DNA of 35,112 nucleotides, taken from NCBI GenBank assembly GCA_025934075.1, contig JAICYT010000014.1, positions 1 through 35,112 on the forward strand. Reading direction: 5' to 3'. The position numbers and the translations under genes are program-made. The notes beneath the pieces are model-generated. The model was given only the letters and a program-made list of their open reading frames with translations, searched no databases and was not told where the DNA came from. This document shows, one piece after another, positions 32,488 through 35,112 of the stretch; the first letter of the stretch is position 1, and the number at the start of each line of letters is the position of its first letter. Source of the stretch: Gemmatimonadaceae bacterium (GTDB lineage: Bacteria > Gemmatimonadota > Gemmatimonadetes > Gemmatimonadales > Gemmatimonadaceae).

Positions 32488-33771
32488 ATGAGCAAGAAAC
32501 CCAAGTGGGCAATCGGCATCATCGCCATCGTCGGAATCGGGACGGTACTGGCGCTGAGCGCTGCAAAACGCGGGAACAAGGCAGTCGAGGTGCGCATTGA
32601 GCCCGTGCAGAAGCGGGATCTGGTCTCGTCGGTCACGGCGAGCGGGCAGGTGCGACCGCAAACGAAAGTCGACGTCGCCTCCGACGTGAGCGGCAAGATC
32701 ATGAAGCTCGCGGTCAAAGAGGGCCAGATCGTCTCGTCCGGCCAATTCTTGCTTCAGATCGATCCGTCGCAGCCTCAAGCGGCGGTCGATCGGGCACAGG
32801 CTCAAGTCGCGTCCTCGCAGGCCCAGTTGGCGCAAGCGCAGTCGAGCCTCGATCAGGCGCAGCGCAGCTACGAGCGAACGCTGTCGATCAAGAAGCAAAA
32901 TCCACAGCTGATCGCCGACGAGCAGATCGAGCAACTTCGCACGGCAGCCGAAGTCGACAAGTCACTCGTCGATGCAGCCAAGCACGCGGTCGATCAGTCG
33001 ACCGCGTCGCTCAACGACGCCAAGAGCGCGCTCTCGAAGACGACGATCTACGCCCCAATGGCGGGGCGCGTGACGCGTCTCGCGGTCGAGCAGGGCGAAA
33101 CGGCGGTACCCGGCACTTTCAATAAGGACGCGGCGACGCTGCTCACCATCAGCGACATGTCTGTCCTCGAGACGCGCGTGAAGGTCGACGAGACCGACGT
33201 GGCGCGCGTCAAGGTCGGTGATTCGGCACAGGTGCAGATCGACGCGTTCCCCGACACGACCTTCGTCGGTCGCGTCACGAAGATCTCGAACAGCTCAGTC
33301 AAAGCGACGACGACGACGTCGACCGACCAGGCCGTGGACTATGAAGTCACGATTCAACTATTGAACGCGCCAGTCGACACGCGGCCCGATTTCTCGGCGA
33401 CGGCCAAAGTGATCACCGACAAGCGAACCGGCGTGCTCTCGGTGCCGATCATCGCGCTCACGGTTCGCGAGAACGAGTCGCTCTCCAAGGGCGACACCGC
33501 GGTTGGTCTCGGCAAAGCAAAACCGGCGAAGGACATCGGGAAGAAAGACGTCGAAGGCGTGTTCGTCGTGGGGGCCGACAACAAAGTGACCTTCCGCCCC
33601 GTAAAAGTAGGTATCGCGGGTGAGAAACACTTCGAGATCACCGGCGGTCTCAAGGACGGCGAGAAGATCGTTGCGGGAACCTACCAGGCAATTCGTGAGC
33701 TGAAGGACGGCACGCTGGTGCGTGAAACCAAGGCCGACGCGAAGAAGCCGACCCCGGGGACAAAGTCGTGA
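32488..33771 (+). CDS. MacA-like periplasmic adaptor (HlyD family)
   Basis: A 427-residue adaptor anchored by one N-terminal membrane segment at residues 8-24. The barrel-sandwich (lipoyl) half-motifs are present: [21 protein letters not shown] at about 52-72 and [19 protein letters not shown] near 187-205. Between them an alpha-helical hairpin of about 90-175 is rich in Ala, Gln and Ser and should form the coiled coil. A beta-barrel domain and a membrane-proximal domain ([19 protein letters not shown]) follow. The basic, Pro-containing tail ([13 protein letters not shown]) overlaps the start of the ATPase gene by 4 nt. It should bridge the inner-membrane ABC transporter and the TolC channel. 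Confidence 0.92.
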   Translation: MSKKPKWAIGIIAIVGIGTVLALSAAKRGNKAVEVRIEPVQKRDLVSSVTASGQVRPQTKVDVASDVSGKIMKLAVKEGQIVSSGQFLLQIDPSQPQAAVDRAQAQVASSQAQLAQAQSSLDQAQRSYERTLSIKKQNPQLIADEQIEQLRTAAEVDKSLVDAAKHAVDQSTASLNDAKSALSKTTIYAPMAGRVTRLAVEQGETAVPGTFNKDAATLLTISDMSVLETRVKVDETDVARVKVGDSAQVQIDAFPDTTFVGRVTKISNSSVKATTTTSTDQAVDYEVTIQLLNAPVDTRPDFSATAKVITDKRTGVLSVPIIALTVRENESLSKGDTAVGLGKAKPAKDIGKKDVEGVFVVGADNKVTFRPVKVGIAGEKHFEITGGLKDGEKIVAGTYQAIRELKDGTLVRETKADAKKPTPGTKS

Positions 33772-34562
33772 GCGCACAGAACGTAGACGCACCACTTACT
33801 GAAACTGCCGAGCGTCGAGCGATCGTCGGACAGCCAGGCTCGACGCCGGATCCTAAATGGGTCATCGTGACGCGCGGTATCAAGCGCGAGTACGACATGG
33901 GCGGCGAAGTCGTGCGCGCGTTGCGCGGCATCGACTTGGCGATCGCTCGTAATGAGTACGTCGCCATCATGGGGCCGTCGGGCTCAGGCAAGTCGACGCT
34001 CATGAACATCATCGGCTGCCTCGACACGCCGAACGCTGGCGAGTATTGGCTCAACGGTCAGATGGTGTCGACCATGAGCGACGATCAGCTCGCGCGCGTC
34101 CGAAACAAGGAGATCGGATTCGTTTTCCAAACGTTCAACCTCCTTCCTCGCGCGACCGCGCTGCACAACGTTGAATTGCCGCTGGTTTACGCCGGCATGA
34201 GCTCCGACGAACGGAAGCGGCGCGCGAAGGAAGCGTTGACCAAGGTGCAGCTCGACAATCGAATGGATCACCGGCCCAATGAGCTCTCGGGCGGTCAGCG
34301 ACAGCGCGTCGCGATCGCGCGCGCGTTGGTCAATAATCCCTCGATGCTGCTCGCCGACGAGCCGACCGGTAACCTCGACTCGGCGACGTCCGAAGAGATC
34401 ATGCGCGTCTTCGAGAATCTGGCGGATACCGGCCAGACAGTCGTCATGGTGACGCACGAACCGGACATCGCGGCGCATGCTCGACGCGTCGTGGTGCTGC
34501 GCGACGGATTGATCTCGACTGACGACACACGCGAAGCGTTTGCGGCGCGGCACGGGCTGTAA
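33768..34562 (+). CDS. MacB-like ABC transporter ATP-binding protein
   Basis: A 264-residue nucleotide-binding subunit. Walker A GPSGSGKS is at 69-76, the Q-loop Gln121 is in FVFQTFNLL, the signature LSGGQ is at 173-177, Walker B is [12 protein letters not shown] with Asp197 and Glu198, and the H-loop is VMVTHEPD. The first ~30 residues are an extra, probably disordered N-terminus. It pairs with the permease at 34613, so the ATPase and permease are separate chains, unlike E. coli MacB where they are fused. It starts with GTG overlapping the adaptor stop codon (GTGA), so translation is coupled. Confidence 0.94.
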   Translation: MSAQNVDAPLTETAERRAIVGQPGSTPDPKWVIVTRGIKREYDMGGEVVRALRGIDLAIARNEYVAIMGPSGSGKSTLMNIIGCLDTPNAGEYWLNGQMVSTMSDDQLARVRNKEIGFVFQTFNLLPRATALHNVELPLVYAGMSSDERKRRAKEALTKVQLDNRMDHRPNELSGGQRQRVAIARALVNNPSMLLADEPTGNLDSATSEEIMRVFENLADTGQTVVMVTHEPDIAAHARRVVVLRDGLISTDDTREAFAARHGL

Positions 34563-34612
34563 GGCTCGTCCGCGACTGTAACTATCGCCTCATTGCGCCC
34601 GTAGGGCGGCCC

Positions 34613-35112
34613 ATGTCCTTCCTTCAGTCAGTCGCTCTCGCGTGGGACACCATTCGCGTGCAGAAGCTCAAGAGCTTCTTCACCGTCCTCGGTGTCACCA
34701 TCGGCGTGACGTTCCTCATTGCCGTCGTCTCGATCGTCGGCGGCATGAGCCGCTACATGGAAGACGATCTGGTCGGCAAGCTGATCGCCGTCAATTCGTT
34801 CAGTCTACGCTCGCGTCCGGATTTTCAGATTGGCGATGCGACGCAGGCGCAGCGGAACGAGTGGCGTCGTCGCCCGCGCATTTTGGTGAGCGACGTGCCG
34901 GCGGTCGCTGCCGCGCTCGCACCCGGGGTGCTGTGGTCGACCGAGAGTGGCAGCAATCTGCAAGTGGAATCCGCCTATGGCCGCCCGCGAAGCACGCAGT
35001 GCTCCACGATCTCCAACGATTGGTTCGCCATCAAGAAGATGGGCGTGTCGCAAGGGCGTTTGATCAGCCCGCAGGAATATGCCAGTGGCGCGCCTGTCGT
35101 CGTCATCGGTCA
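34613..35112 (+). CDS. MacB-like ABC permease, C-terminus beyond the window
   Basis: About 166 codons are present before the right edge. The ATG at 34613 follows a gap of 50 nt after the ATPase gene, which contains a short GC hairpin (CGCCC, GTA, GGGCG). The N-terminus is LAWDTIRVQKLKSFFTVLGV and the first membrane segment (VTIGVTFLIAVVSIVGGMS) lies at about residues 30-50, the usual start of a MacB-type FtsX permease. The following segment with FSLRSRPDFQ and NDWFAIKKMGVSQGRLISPQ belongs to the large periplasmic domain. It should form the transporter with the ATPase and adaptor encoded upstream. Confidence 0.85.
   Translation, partial: MSFLQSVALAWDTIRVQKLKSFFTVLGVTIGVTFLIAVVSIVGGMSRYMEDDLVGKLIAVNSFSLRSRPDFQIGDATQAQRNEWRRRPRILVSDVPAVAAALAPGVLWSTESGSNLQVESAYGRPRSTQCSTISNDWFAIKKMGVSQGRLISPQEYASGAPVVVIG

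Noticed and set aside
1..35112. tRNA genes, rRNA, CRISPR repeats, transposase genes and attachment sites
   Set aside because: None seen: no cloverleaf pattern, no regularly spaced repeats, and no transposase or integrase motifs on either strand.

Overview
The window is a GC-rich bacterial chromosome segment, densely packed with housekeeping and envelope genes. I see no insertion sequence, prophage, CRISPR array, tRNA or rRNA. Three things suggest a Gram-negative member of the FCB group, most probably Gemmatimonadota: a short primary sigma factor of the Bacteroidota type (no region 1.1, ending SYLG), a TolC/MacA/MacB-type export system, and signal-peptide proteins of outer-membrane and Ig-repeat lipoprotein type. 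This placement is inferred from protein character only. Many genes have weak or no Shine-Dalgarno sequence, and several start with GTG or TTG.

Layout. 1-2265 (minus): rimO followed 5 nt later by hemL, which runs off the left edge. 2402-4054 (plus): a multi-spanning DUF4173-type membrane protein. 4075-6444 (minus): signal peptidase I, primary sigma factor and YajQ. 6579-8078 (minus): an aldehyde dehydrogenase. 8185-12092 (minus): a tightly packed operon in the order larE, thpR, a membrane-anchored unknown, an NtrX/NtrC-type sigma-54 activator and a small membrane protein; the joints are between a 1-nt overlap and a 3-nt gap. 12237-14779 (minus): an outer-membrane-type protein translationally coupled to an Ig-repeat lipoprotein. 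14950-16458 (minus): comM. 16680-18883 (plus): a MarR regulator with a membrane-anchored SRPBCC protein, a DUF3052-like protein and a DCC-family thiol oxidoreductase. 18846-21271 (minus): an exported M20 peptidase coupled to an exported alpha/beta hydrolase. 21392-21688 (minus): a small membrane protein. 21933-25452 (plus): an unknown 104-aa protein, a Ser/Thr kinase with an N-terminal pseudokinase domain, and a succinate-semialdehyde-type dehydrogenase. 25397-29431 (minus): a very large NtrY-like histidine kinase. 29448-35112 (plus): a divergent creatininase-like protein, a secreted unknown, then tolC, a macA-like adaptor, a macB-like ATPase and a macB-like permease that runs off the right edge.

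How the genes work together. The right end encodes a tripartite export system: inner-membrane ABC transporter, periplasmic adaptor and outer-membrane channel. The response regulator near 9 kb and the histidine kinase near 27 kb belong to the families that form NtrY/NtrX pairs. They could be partners, although they are 15 kb apart and not in one operon. LarE, which supplies sulfur for the nickel-pincer cofactor, has no other lar gene nearby.

The least conventional elements are the pseudokinase-kinase fusion with its unknown neighbours, the 1344-residue kinase started by TTG only 16 bp from a divergent gene, the creatininase-like protein with two altered family motifs, and the lar-less larE operon. 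I did not find a clear, wholly new multi-gene system; these are the best candidates for something undescribed.
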